Source of the DNA: an uncultured Bacteroidota bacterium | GTDB lineage: Bacteria; Bacteroidota; Bacteroidia; Chitinophagales; Chitinophagaceae | DNA length: 8,685 nt | Direction of reading: 5' to 3' | NCBI GenBank assembly: GCA_903933995.1 | Contig: CAIZMD010000128.1 | Coordinates: 1-8,685, forward strand | Part shown: positions 1 to 7,457 of the stretch, piece after piece | How the letters are laid out: each line of letters begins with the position of its first letter | Numbering within the stretch: the stretch's first letter is position 1 | Translations under genes and position numbers: made by a program | The notes under the pieces: generated by a model | Databases searched by the model: none | What the model saw: the letters and a program-made list of their open reading frames with translations, nothing else | What the model was told of the DNA's origin: nothing

Positions 1-520
1 ATACATAAAACATGATGTTAAATGAAAAATCAGTCACCAACCAACTTCCCAAGATAGGACCTACAGACATTCCCACTGTGTATCCTATTGACAAAGCACC
101 AAGGGCTTCTCCCCTTCTAGATTCATGCACTACATCGGCTGCATAAGCGGATGTTGCTGTTGGCTTAAAGCCAGTAGAAAATCCATGAAAAAAACGCAGA
201 ATTAAAAAGCCCGCTACAGTAGTTAACACAGGATAGAGTAAGGAGCAAATCACGCAAAACAAGGAACCAAAAAACATCACAGGCACCCTTCCCACTTTGT
301 CTGTGAGCTTTCCACTAAATGGTCTAGAAATTCCGGCCATGAGTGTAAAAAGTGCAATGATCAAACCCTTGTATTGCGCTCCACCCAAACTTGTTAAGTA
401 AGCTGGCAATTCTGGAATCATCATAGAGAAACTGGCAGAGAACAAAAAATTACTCAAACAAAGCAGGGCAAATTGGAAAGTAAAAAGTGGTGCGTCTATT
501 GCATGTGATGCCTTATTCAT
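1..520 (-). CDS. MFS family drug/metabolite exporter, N-terminal part (cut by window edge)
   Basis: This is the first 173 residues of a major facilitator superfamily transporter, an inner-membrane secondary carrier that usually exports small molecules in exchange for protons. The reading frame is open to the left edge, so the C-terminal half is missing. About five hydrophobic segments are visible. The loop after the second contains the MFS signature GKLTDKVGR (residues 70-78). A motif-B-like stretch begins at LRFFHG (108-113). The fifth segment carries the antiporter-type motif-C pattern GMSVGPILG (150-158), which favours a proton-driven exporter. The start is taken as the ATG at 518-520; an in-frame ATG at 554-556 would add 12 residues (MQKALRILIFAP), and a stop codon lies just before that. 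The longer start would place one copy of the intergenic repeat inside the coding region. The gene is divergent from guaB. The substrate cannot be told from this half. Confidence 0.88.
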   Translation of the reverse strand, partial: MNKASHAIDAPLFTFQFALLCLSNFLFSASFSMMIPELPAYLTSLGGAQYKGLIIALFTLMAGISRPFSGKLTDKVGRVPVMFFGSLFCVICSLLYPVLTTVAGFLILRFFHGFSTGFKPTATSAYAADVVHESRRGEALGALSIGYTVGMSVGPILGSWLVTDFSFNIMFYV

Positions 521-522
521 TG

Positions 523-613
523 GCGCAAAAATAAGGATTCTCAGTGCCTTTTGCATTCAAGCAAAATAAGGATGCTTCATACCCAAATCCTTAGCGCAAA
601 ATAAGGATTCTCT
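523..613. repeat. Three spaced direct repeats in the MFS/guaB intergenic region
   Basis: Three copies of a GCAAAA(A)TAAGGAT element start at 525, 561 and 596, so they are 36 and 35 bases apart. Copies one (523-542) and three (594-612) share a longer core, gcgcaaaataaggattctc, and differ only by one extra A in copy one. Copy two (561-573) keeps only the central 12 bases. The sequence between copies is not conserved, so this is not a simple tandem duplication. Copy one lies directly before the MFS start codon. Possible roles are operators for a regulator of the exporter, repeated minus-strand promoter boxes, or a genome-wide intergenic repeat; the window cannot decide. Confidence 0.7.
586..609. 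promoter_or_regulatory. Inverted repeat AATCCTTA / TAAGGATT overlapping the third direct repeat
   Basis: Perfect 8-base arms at 586-593 and 602-609 flank the 8-base spacer gcgcaaaa. The right arm is part of direct-repeat copy three. A second inverted pair, TTTTGC (549-554) and GCAAAA (561-566), overlaps copy two. Spaced palindromes between divergent genes are typical of dimeric repressor sites, but the AT-rich arms could also be a weak RNA hairpin in the MFS leader. No regulator gene is visible in the window. Confidence 0.35.
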
Positions 614-694
614 GAACTGTAGGGAATTTTGGTTTACACACAAACCCAAATAAAACCAATAGCAGTAAGCATTCCAGGACTTTACAAAAAATTG

Positions 695-728
695 TTTTGG
701 CAATAAATTGCCTGTTTTCCTATCTTCG
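695..728 (+). promoter_or_regulatory. Putative Bacteroidota-type promoter of guaB
   Basis: TTTTG at 695-699 and TATCTTCG at 721-728 are separated by 21 bases. This resembles the Bacteroidota sigma-factor consensus TTTG / TAnnTTTG, with one mismatch in the -7 box (TTCG for TTTG). The box ends only three bases before the chosen ATG, which would put transcription start at or next to the start codon and leave almost no leader. Either guaB is transcribed nearly leaderless or this match is fortuitous. Confidence 0.4.
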
Positions 729-731
729 CAT

Positions 732-2231
732 ATGGCAATAAGAAACAGTTCCCAAAGCACAGGCGCTTCCAGTTCCAGATTGTTCGGCGAAGGTCTCACC
801 TTCGATGACGTATTGTTAATGCCCGCATACAGTCAGGTTTTACCCAGAGAAGTGGATATTCGTGCCAACCTTACCAAGAGTATTATTTTGAATGTTCCCA
901 TGCTCAGTGCAGCCATGGATACCGTTACAGAAGCCAACTTGGCCATTGCTTTGGCTAGAGAAGGTGGATTAGGAATCCTACACAAAAACATGAGTATTGA
1001 ACGTCAGGCCGAGCAAGTGCGCAAAGTAAAGCGTAGTGAAAGCGGTATGATTATTGACCCTATTACCCTCTTGGTAGACGCCACCATTGGTGACGCATTA
1101 AAATTGATGAAGGAAAATAGAATTGGTGGGATTCCTGTTGTAGATGCTGGTCAGAAATTGGTTGGTATTTTAACCAACCGGGACTTACGTTTTGAAACCA
1201 ATAACAAGAAAAAGGTTTCTGAAGTCATGACCAAGGAAAAACTGATTACCGCTCCTGAAGGAACTGATTTAAAGAAAGCAGAAAATATTTTACGCAATTA
1301 TAAGATTGAGAAACTGCCCGTAGTTAACAAACAGGGTAAGTTAATTGGTCTGATTACTTATAGAGATATTTTACAAATTCGCAAAAACCCCAATGCTTGC
1401 AAAGATGGATTGGGTAGGTTATTGGTAGGTGCTGCTTTGGGCATTACCAAAGACTTACATGACCGTGCATATGCGCTTCAGCAAGTGGGTGTAGATATAG
1501 TTACGCTTGACTCTGCTCATGGTCATAGCAAGGGTGTGATTGAAGCACTAAAAGGTCTTAGAAAAAATTTCAAAGGCTTACAAATCATTGCAGGAAATGT
1601 GGGTACAGCAGAAGGTGCATTGGCCTTGGCTGCGGCTGGTGCCGATTGTGTAAAAGTGGGTATTGGACCGGGTTCTATTTGCACTACTAGAATTGTAGCA
1701 GGCGCCGGTGTTCCACAATTAACAGCCATTATGGAAGCAAGCACTGCACTAAAAGCAAAAGGGATTCCAGTGATTGCAGATGGAGGGATCCGCTATACGG
1801 GTGATATGGTGAAAGCACTTGCTGCTGGAGCCAATATGGTGATGATGGGTTCTGTATTTGCTGGCGTAGAAGAAAGCCCTGGAGAAACCATTATCTATGA
1901 AGGAAGAAAGTTCAAAGAATACCGTGGTATGGGTTCCTTAGGCGCTATGAGTCAGGGAAGTGGAGACCGCTATTTCCAAGACGTAGAAGACGATATCAAA
2001 AAATTTGTACCCGAAGGCATTGAAGGCCGTGTTGCTTATAAAGGCAACCTTAGCGAGATTGTTTACCAATTTGTTGGTGGCCTAAGAGCAGGAATGGGTT
2101 ATTGTGGTGCAGCTACCATCAAAGACTTACAGAAAGCTAGGTTTGTCAAAATTACCAATGCGGGTATGAAAGAAAGCCATGCGCATGATGTTGACGTAAC
2201 CAAGGAAGCACCTAACTATTCAAAAAAATAA
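732..2231 (+). CDS. guaB: Inosine-5'-monophosphate dehydrogenase
   Basis: This cytoplasmic enzyme oxidises IMP to XMP with NAD+, the committed step of guanine nucleotide synthesis. The 499-residue product is full length for bacterial GuaB. The N-terminal signature LTFDDVLL is intact, and the catalytic-loop motif GPGSICTT contains Cys317, which forms the covalent IMP intermediate. GMGSLGAM binds the phosphate, and the mobile flap has the Arg413-Tyr414 pair that activates water. A CBS pair (about residues 105-225) interrupts the TIM barrel and in the family binds adenine/guanine nucleotides for allosteric control. The C-terminus (ESHAHDVDVTKEAPNY) closely matches E. coli GuaB. The ATG at 732 is chosen; a TTG at 708 would add eight residues unlike the family and would overlap the promoter-like box. 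It is monocistronic by context, with a terminator directly downstream. Confidence 0.98.
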   Translation: MAIRNSSQSTGASSSRLFGEGLTFDDVLLMPAYSQVLPREVDIRANLTKSIILNVPMLSAAMDTVTEANLAIALAREGGLGILHKNMSIERQAEQVRKVKRSESGMIIDPITLLVDATIGDALKLMKENRIGGIPVVDAGQKLVGILTNRDLRFETNNKKKVSEVMTKEKLITAPEGTDLKKAENILRNYKIEKLPVVNKQGKLIGLITYRDILQIRKNPNACKDGLGRLLVGAALGITKDLHDRAYALQQVGVDIVTLDSAHGHSKGVIEALKGLRKNFKGLQIIAGNVGTAEGALALAAAGADCVKVGIGPGSICTTRIVAGAGVPQLTAIMEASTALKAKGIPVIADGGIRYTGDMVKALAAGANMVMMGSVFAGVEESPGETIIYEGRKFKEYRGMGSLGAMSQGSGDRYFQDVEDDIKKFVPEGIEGRVAYKGNLSEIVYQFVGGLRAGMGYCGAATIKDLQKARFVKITNAGMKESHAHDVDVTKEAPNYSKK

Positions 2232-2247
2232 GTTGCTCAAATACTTG

Positions 2248-2279
2248 AAAGGGATGGTCCAAAAGATCATCCCTTTTTG
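2248..2279 (+). terminator. Intrinsic terminator after guaB
   Basis: A 12-base-pair stem with one G-U pair forms between 2248-2259 (AAAGGGATGGTC) and 2265-2276 (GATCATCCCTTT), closed by the 5-base loop caaaa. The right arm runs into five T residues (2274-2278). It begins 17 bases after the guaB stop codon and separates guaB from lnt. Confidence 0.88.
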
Positions 2280-2335
2280 TTTGCCTTCATTTAATATGTG
2301 ATTCATAAATTATTCCGAACTTCCCCTTATAAATC

Positions 2336-3922
2336 ATGCATTTGAAAAGAATTATTTCTATAGGTTGGAGCCTTTTAGCAGGTCTCATGCTTTATGCCGC
2401 TTGGCCGGTATCGCCCTTATTTTTTTTGGTCTTTCTAGGTTTTTGCCCCCTATTCTATTTGGCAGAAAACAGTCAAAAAAAATCACATTTTTTCTGGTTG
2501 GTTTTTCTAGCCCTACTTACCTGGAATGCCAGTACCACTTGGTGGATCTGGAATAGCACGGATATAGGTAGTGTGGCAGCCATTATTGCCAATAGTTTAC
2601 TCATGTGTATCCCTTGGGTGGGCTTTTTTGCCATGCGTCAAAAAATGGGAAAGGGTCTTGGCTATTTGTCCTTGATAAGCTTTTGGATGCTCTTTGAATA
2701 CATTCATTTGAACTGGCAATTAAGTTGGCCCTGGTTGACCATTGGCAATGTATTTGCTTCTCATCCTGAATGGGTGCAATGGTATGAATACACAGGTGTG
2801 AGTGGCGGAACCCTTTGGGTGATTCTCACTAATATCCTTGTTTGGGAAATGATTGTAGCTATTAGACAGCAAGCCGGTTTTGCAAAAATTGTACTCAAAT
2901 TTTTACCCATTTTATTAATCCCCTTGGCATTGTCATTTTACAACTTGTTTTATTTTATTGACAAGGGTTTTAATAAACCATTGTATAAGAATGTGGTCAT
3001 GGTGCAACCCAATATTGACCCTTATGAAAAATTCAATCAGTCTTCTGCCAGTGAACAGATTGCCAAAATGATTCAGTTATCAGAGCAACAAATTGATTCC
3101 AATACAGTCTTGGTACTTTGGCCTGAAACAGCCTTGAGTGTAGCCGATTGGCAAAACCATGTAAGAGAAAATAGCTATTATCAACCCGTATTTGAATTTG
3201 TAAACAGACATCCCAATTTGGCCCTACTCACAGGCGTGGAAACCTTTAAAGCTTATACAGAAAATAATGCAACAGCCACTGCGCGCAAGGGAGATAACGG
3301 CACTTACTATGATGCTTTTAATGCGGCAGTATATATTAGACCCAATGAGATTTTACAGTTTTACAATAAAAGTAAATTGGTACCTGGCGTAGAATCCCTT
3401 CCTACATTCTTGAATTTTTTAGGTCCTGTTTTTGAACAATTTGGAGGTACTACCGGAGGATATGGCCGTTCCGAAGAAGCAGCTGTTTTTGGTTCTAAAA
3501 ACATCCCCTATATAGCAGCTCCTATTATCTGTTATGAAAGTATTTATGGTGAATACGTAAGTACTTATGCTGCTAAAGGAGCCAATCTATTGGCCATTAT
3601 TACCAACGATGGTTGGTGGGGCAATACACCCGGACACAAACAACATTTGGACTATGCCAGACTAAGGGCCATTGAAACTCGTAAATGGGTAGCCAGAAGT
3701 GCCAATACAGGTATTTCTGCCGTGATAGATGACAAGGGTAATATTATTCAAACCAAGGCTTGGGATACTGCTGGCAGTCTCAAGTATCCTATACAGATTA
3801 ATGAAGAAATTACTTTTTATACCAAACACGGTGATTGGTTGTATAGGATTGCAGCCTTATTGGCCGGTCTCATCTTAATCTACCGTATCTTTCTATTGCT
3901 CAAAGACAAAATGCGAGCATAA
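2336..3922 (+). CDS. lnt: Apolipoprotein N-acyltransferase
   Basis: Lnt is an inner-membrane enzyme that transfers an acyl chain from a phospholipid to the N-terminal cysteine of diacylated lipoproteins, the last step of lipoprotein maturation. The 528-residue product has several hydrophobic segments over about residues 5-220, a periplasmic nitrilase-type domain (about 220-500) and a final membrane helix (about 500-522). The catalytic triad can be placed: Glu264 in LWPETAL, Lys345 in YNKSKLVP and Cys399 in IICYES. Two further residues essential in E. coli are retained: the Glu after the lysine loop (Glu353, same eight-residue spacing as E. coli Lys335-Glu343) and the CYE pair Tyr400-Glu401. 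The loop reads LVPGVE rather than the common LVPFGE. TNDGWWGNTPGHKQH and the RAIETRKW stretch are typical of the family. It is probably the first gene of a run with the next two genes; no convincing promoter was recognised in the short gap upstream. Confidence 0.95.
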   Translation: MHLKRIISIGWSLLAGLMLYAAWPVSPLFFLVFLGFCPLFYLAENSQKKSHFFWLVFLALLTWNASTTWWIWNSTDIGSVAAIIANSLLMCIPWVGFFAMRQKMGKGLGYLSLISFWMLFEYIHLNWQLSWPWLTIGNVFASHPEWVQWYEYTGVSGGTLWVILTNILVWEMIVAIRQQAGFAKIVLKFLPILLIPLALSFYNLFYFIDKGFNKPLYKNVVMVQPNIDPYEKFNQSSASEQIAKMIQLSEQQIDSNTVLVLWPETALSVADWQNHVRENSYYQPVFEFVNRHPNLALLTGVETFKAYTENNATATARKGDNGTYYDAFNAAVYIRPNEILQFYNKSKLVPGVESLPTFLNFLGPVFEQFGGTTGGYGRSEEAAVFGSKNIPYIAAPIICYESIYGEYVSTYAAKGANLLAIITNDGWWGNTPGHKQHLDYARLRAIETRKWVARSANTGISAVIDDKGNIIQTKAWDTAGSLKYPIQINEEITFYTKHGDWLYRIAALLAGLILIYRIFLLLKDKMRA

Positions 3923-3929
3923 TCCAATT

Positions 3930-4727
3930 ATGTATAAATCCATTCCTTTTAAAGACACAGAACTGAGTTACCAAAAATTGGGAATGGGCAAAGCCTTGGT
4001 ATTGGTGCATGGCTTTGGAGAAGACGGACATGTTTGGGACCAACAACTAGCTGTTTTAGAGCAATCCATGCTGGTATTAATTCCTGATCTTCCTGGAACT
4101 GGAAAATCAGGCCGGTTGAATGAATCTAATGTAGACATAGCAGATTATGCCAAAGCCCTAATTGCCATCCTAGACGCGGAAGGCATTGACAGCTGTTGTT
4201 TATTAGGACATAGCATGGGTGGTTATATTACCCTTGCATTTGCCGAATTATATCCAGAAAGACTAGTAGGTTTTGGATTAATTCATAGCACGGCTTATGC
4301 CGATAGCGATGAGAAAAAAGCCAATAGATTAAAGGCTGTGGAATTAATGGATCAATATGGAGCGGGAGCATTTTTACGCAATACCATTCCCACATTGTTT
4401 GCTGCAAATTTTAAAAAGGACTATCCCCAAATAGTACAGGCCCAAATTGACCAAGCAGCCCATTTTGACACCAAGGCCTGCCAACAATATACGCTAGCCA
4501 TGCGTAATAGGCCTGATAGGACTTCAGTTTTAGAAAGCAACCCATTACCCATATTATTCGTTATTGGCACAGAAGATGTAGCAGCTCCCCTGGTAGATCT
4601 TTTAGGGCAAATTAAACTACCCTTATATGCTAGTATTCATATTTTAGAAAACGTTGGGCATATGGGCATGTTGGAAGCTGCGGATGCCATGACCAAACAT
4701 ATCATGGACTTTGTAGAGAACCTATAA
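3930..4727 (+). CDS. Alpha/beta-fold hydrolase of unknown substrate
   Basis: The 265-residue protein is a complete alpha/beta hydrolase. The oxyanion-hole motif HGFGED is at residues 27-32, followed by DLPGTGKSG, a standard strand-turn motif. The nucleophile elbow GHSMGG contains Ser95, Asp216 in GTEDVAAP is the likely acid, and His244 in NVGHMGMLE is the catalytic base. Residues of about 130-200 form the variable cap that sets specificity. No signal peptide or membrane helix is evident, so it is probably cytoplasmic. The closest general types are esterases, BioH-like carboxylesterases and C-C bond hydrolases of the MhpC type; sequence alone does not choose between them. It starts 7 bases after the lnt stop and ends 9 bases before the next gene, so it is probably co-transcribed with both. 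Confidence 0.9.
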   Translation: MYKSIPFKDTELSYQKLGMGKALVLVHGFGEDGHVWDQQLAVLEQSMLVLIPDLPGTGKSGRLNESNVDIADYAKALIAILDAEGIDSCCLLGHSMGGYITLAFAELYPERLVGFGLIHSTAYADSDEKKANRLKAVELMDQYGAGAFLRNTIPTLFAANFKKDYPQIVQAQIDQAAHFDTKACQQYTLAMRNRPDRTSVLESNPLPILFVIGTEDVAAPLVDLLGQIKLPLYASIHILENVGHMGMLEAADAMTKHIMDFVENL

Positions 4728-4736
4728 AAAAAACAG

Positions 4737-7337
4737 ATGAGGAAACTCCTCCTGGTACTGGCAATAGTGTTGACCGGTTTACCTGCTATGGCGCGCCATA
4801 TAGCGGGGGGAGAAATGTATTATGAATGGCTATCGCCCGGCAATGGCAATACCAGCATGTATAGAATAACCTTACGCCTTTTTAGGGATTGCCAATCCAG
4901 TGGTCCACAATTAGAAAATGAAGTAGTTACTGCTGGTATTTATGAAGGCACCAATTTAAGGCTTTCTGTTAGCCTAAGACTTGATGGAGGCGTTCGTACC
5001 ATGCAACTCAATACTGGCAGCTTTCCCTGTTTAACAGGAGCACCAACAGTTTGTTATGAAGTGGCGTTGTATACCAATGTGGTGGAATTGACCAATAATG
5101 TAAGCGGTTATACCATTTCTAGAAATGGTTGTTGTAGGGTAGACGGAATTACCAATATTGGTGGTGCTAGAAGCGTGGGAAGTAACTATGTAACCAAAAT
5201 ACCCGGAACCGGTAGTTTAGCATTTGGTCATAATAGCAGTCCACAATTTTTACTTAAAGACACGGCACTGGTTTGTACCAGAAAGAATTTTGTGCTTGAC
5301 TTTGGCGCCACTGATCCAGATGCTGATAGTTTGAGCTATGTGTTTTGTGATGCTTATGGCGCCAATAGTGGCAGTAATAACGCGCAACCAGCTACCAATT
5401 TAACCCTCTCCCCGCTTAATTATTCTAACCCATTTTCTGGCATGTCTCCCTTAGGAGATAAAGTAAGTATTAACCAAGCAACAGGAATCATTAGTGGTGT
5501 TGCTCCTGATGCAGGACATTATGTGGTGAATGTTTGTATTGTTGAATGGCGTGCTGGGACACCCATTTCGGAACACCGCAAAGATTTTATTTTACAAGTA
5601 CAAGACTGCGATTTAATAGAAGCAGACCTTCCTGAAAAAATGATTCAGTGCGATAGTCTTGCCGTATTTTTTTCTAACCAATCTTCGGCTTCAGGGATTA
5701 CGGATTATAAATGGAATTTTGGAGAACCCAATTCTCCCAGCAATTTATCTAGTGCTGCAACAGCATGGCACCAATATGCAGATACAGGTAGGTATGTGGC
5801 TTATTTAGAGGTCACGGGGCCAAGAGGTTGTGTTGGCATAGACAGTACCATTGTACTAGTCTATCCAGGCTTTTTTCCAAAAATGAATGTCATTGGATCC
5901 TGTGTACAAAAGCCCTATCAATTCAATGACTTGAGTACCACTAAATATGGATCTATCAGTGCGCGTACTTGGGATTTTGGAGACCTTGCTTCATTAACCG
6001 ATACTTCTACAGCCAAACAAGCCAATTACAAATATGCCAATGCTGGTGTACGTATTGCTTCCATGATTGTTGAAACTAGCAAGGGCTGTATTGACACTTT
6101 GTTTCAAAATATCAATGTACAACAAGATCCAGTAATTCAAATGGCATTTAGAGATACCCTAATCTGCAGTATAGATACACTGGCACTGGGTGTTAAAGGT
6201 GACGGTGTTTTTTCTTGGACGCCTAATCAACACTTATTATATGCCGATAGCGCTAAGCCATTAGTATATCCCAAAACAACTACTACCTATTATGTAAACG
6301 TAGATGACAATGGTTGCAAGGGAACCGATTCAGTAAAAGTAAATGTGTTGGATTTTATCAATGTGCATCTTGGATTGGATTCCGTGATTTGCCAAACCGA
6401 TAGTTTTAGACTTAGGGCCAATACCCAAGGGCTTGGATTTAATTGGGTGAGTAATACAGGAGAAAAAATTGACCCTATTAAGTCTCCCTTGGTTAGACCT
6501 TTGGTAAACACAAACTATAGCATTTTAGCTAATTTGGGTAAATGCACGGCCATGGATACTTTATCCGTCAAGGTTGTTCCCTACCCTCAAGTAAGCGTTT
6601 CTAATGATACCAGTATTTGCATTGGTTACAAATTACCCTTGCATGCTGTTATTCAGGGTAGTGCTTTTAAATGGAGCAATGCCAGTAGTTTACTCAATGC
6701 CAATACCTTAAACCCTATTGCAGGTCCTACTAAAACAACTACCTATCTATTAACAGTTACAGATACCCTTGGCTGCCCAAAACCAGTTTCAGATAGCATT
6801 GTGGTGACCATGGTTCCACCGGTTAAAGCATTTGCAGGAAGAGATACCGTTATTGTGATAGATCAACCCTTGCAACTCAATGCTACCGGAGGTAATATCT
6901 ATGCATGGTATCCAGAGAATGGTTTGAGCAATGTGAATATTGCCAATCCCATTGTGCAATTAGACCCTACTGTAGACAGCATTAGGTATACGGTAAAAGT
7001 AACAGGGGTTGGCAATTGTTTTAGTACAGACGAAATCTTAGTTAAGGTCTTTAAAACAGGGCCTGAAATATTTGTACCATCGGCGTTTACGCCCAATGCA
7101 GATAGCAAGAACGACCTATTAAAACCCATCCCCATAGGGATAGCCAAACTGCGTTATTTTAATATTTTTAACCGATGGGGTCAGTTACTTTATAGCACTA
7201 CTGAAATAGGTAAGGGCTGGGACGGTGTTTATAATGGCGCTACACAACCCAGTGGCACTTATGTGTATGCAACGGAAGGCATTGATTATCTGGGCAAAAT
7301 CGTATTTCGCAAGGGTACCATTGTTTTAATTAGATAA
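4737..7337 (+). CDS. Secreted PKD/repeat surface protein with type-B T9SS sorting domain
   Basis: The 866-residue protein starts with a signal peptide (about 1-19, ending PAMA). A cysteine-rich N-terminal module (about 20-291) follows, beginning HIAGGEMYYEW and containing GCCRVDGITNI and FGATDPDADSLSYVFCD. Two PKD-like domains come next, centred on KWNFGEP (W326) and TWDFGD (W412). Then come four tandem repeats of about 75-79 residues starting at Asp473, Asp548, Asp624 and Asp703. Each has an aromatic/W core and a late T..Y.V or Y.V strand; the first three open with a D-x-x-x-C pattern and the fourth lacks that cysteine. Residues 776-866 (IFVPSAFTPN...FNIFNRWGQLLY...GWDGVYNG...PSGTYVY...KGTIVLIR) are the type-B, gliding-motility-associated C-terminal domain, which in Bacteroidota directs export by the type IX system. 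The protein is therefore expected outside the outer membrane, as an adhesin or structural component. The ligand is unknown. The A-rich 9-base leader follows the hydrolase stop. Confidence 0.92.
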   Translation: MRKLLLVLAIVLTGLPAMARHIAGGEMYYEWLSPGNGNTSMYRITLRLFRDCQSSGPQLENEVVTAGIYEGTNLRLSVSLRLDGGVRTMQLNTGSFPCLTGAPTVCYEVALYTNVVELTNNVSGYTISRNGCCRVDGITNIGGARSVGSNYVTKIPGTGSLAFGHNSSPQFLLKDTALVCTRKNFVLDFGATDPDADSLSYVFCDAYGANSGSNNAQPATNLTLSPLNYSNPFSGMSPLGDKVSINQATGIISGVAPDAGHYVVNVCIVEWRAGTPISEHRKDFILQVQDCDLIEADLPEKMIQCDSLAVFFSNQSSASGITDYKWNFGEPNSPSNLSSAATAWHQYADTGRYVAYLEVTGPRGCVGIDSTIVLVYPGFFPKMNVIGSCVQKPYQFNDLSTTKYGSISARTWDFGDLASLTDTSTAKQANYKYANAGVRIASMIVETSKGCIDTLFQNINVQQDPVIQMAFRDTLICSIDTLALGVKGDGVFSWTPNQHLLYADSAKPLVYPKTTTTYYVNVDDNGCKGTDSVKVNVLDFINVHLGLDSVICQTDSFRLRANTQGLGFNWVSNTGEKIDPIKSPLVRPLVNTNYSILANLGKCTAMDTLSVKVVPYPQVSVSNDTSICIGYKLPLHAVIQGSAFKWSNASSLLNANTLNPIAGPTKTTTYLLTVTDTLGCPKPVSDSIVVTMVPPVKAFAGRDTVIVIDQPLQLNATGGNIYAWYPENGLSNVNIANPIVQLDPTVDSIRYTVKVTGVGNCFSTDEILVKVFKTGPEIFVPSAFTPNADSKNDLLKPIPIGIAKLRYFNIFNRWGQLLYSTTEIGKGWDGVYNGATQPSGTYVYATEGIDYLGKIVFRKGTIVLIR

Positions 7338-7457
7338 GATCAGTATTATGGGCAGCAAGGACTATCCAAACCTGCTCTATCAATTATGTTGCAACACCGT
7401 TAAAAAAACAAAGGGGAACCGGGTGTAGGGTAACAAATTGTATTTTTAACACGGAAC

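Noticed and set aside
523..613. CRISPR-like array (three repeats at 35-36-base spacing)
   Set aside because: The conserved units are only about 12-19 bases, copy two is degraded, there are just three copies, and no cas gene is in the window.
708..731. TTG start extending guaB by eight residues
   Set aside because: The extension (MPVFLSSH) does not resemble the family, and it overlaps the promoter-like box; the ATG at 732 is preferred.
557..799. 80-residue minus-strand reading frame
   Set aside because: It overlaps the guaB start and the repeat region antisense, shows no recognisable domain, and its end simply reads through the repeats.
1523..1744. Minus-strand frame inside guaB
   Set aside because: Antisense shadow of the conserved IMP dehydrogenase catalytic region.
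2365..2556. 63-residue reading frame inside lnt on the same strand
   Set aside because: It is a shifted-frame shadow of the lnt N-terminal membrane region, which is itself clearly coding.
6290..7147. Two minus-strand frames inside the first surface protein (6290-6511 and 6899-7147)
   Set aside because: Both lie antisense to well-supported repeat and sorting-domain coding sequence and have no recognisable features.
7342..7380. Possible hairpin after the first surface protein (AGCAAGG / CCTGCT)
   Set aside because: The stem is short with a bulge and a 10-base loop, and no T-run follows, so it is not a convincing terminator.
7387..7396. Palindrome TGTTGCAACA between the two surface proteins
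   Set aside because: A 10-base palindrome is expected several times by chance in a window of this size, and nothing else supports a binding site.
7348..7428. 26-codon plus-strand reading frame between the two surface proteins
   Set aside because: Too short to support, no recognisable motif, no clear ribosome-binding context; expected by chance in a 120-base gap.
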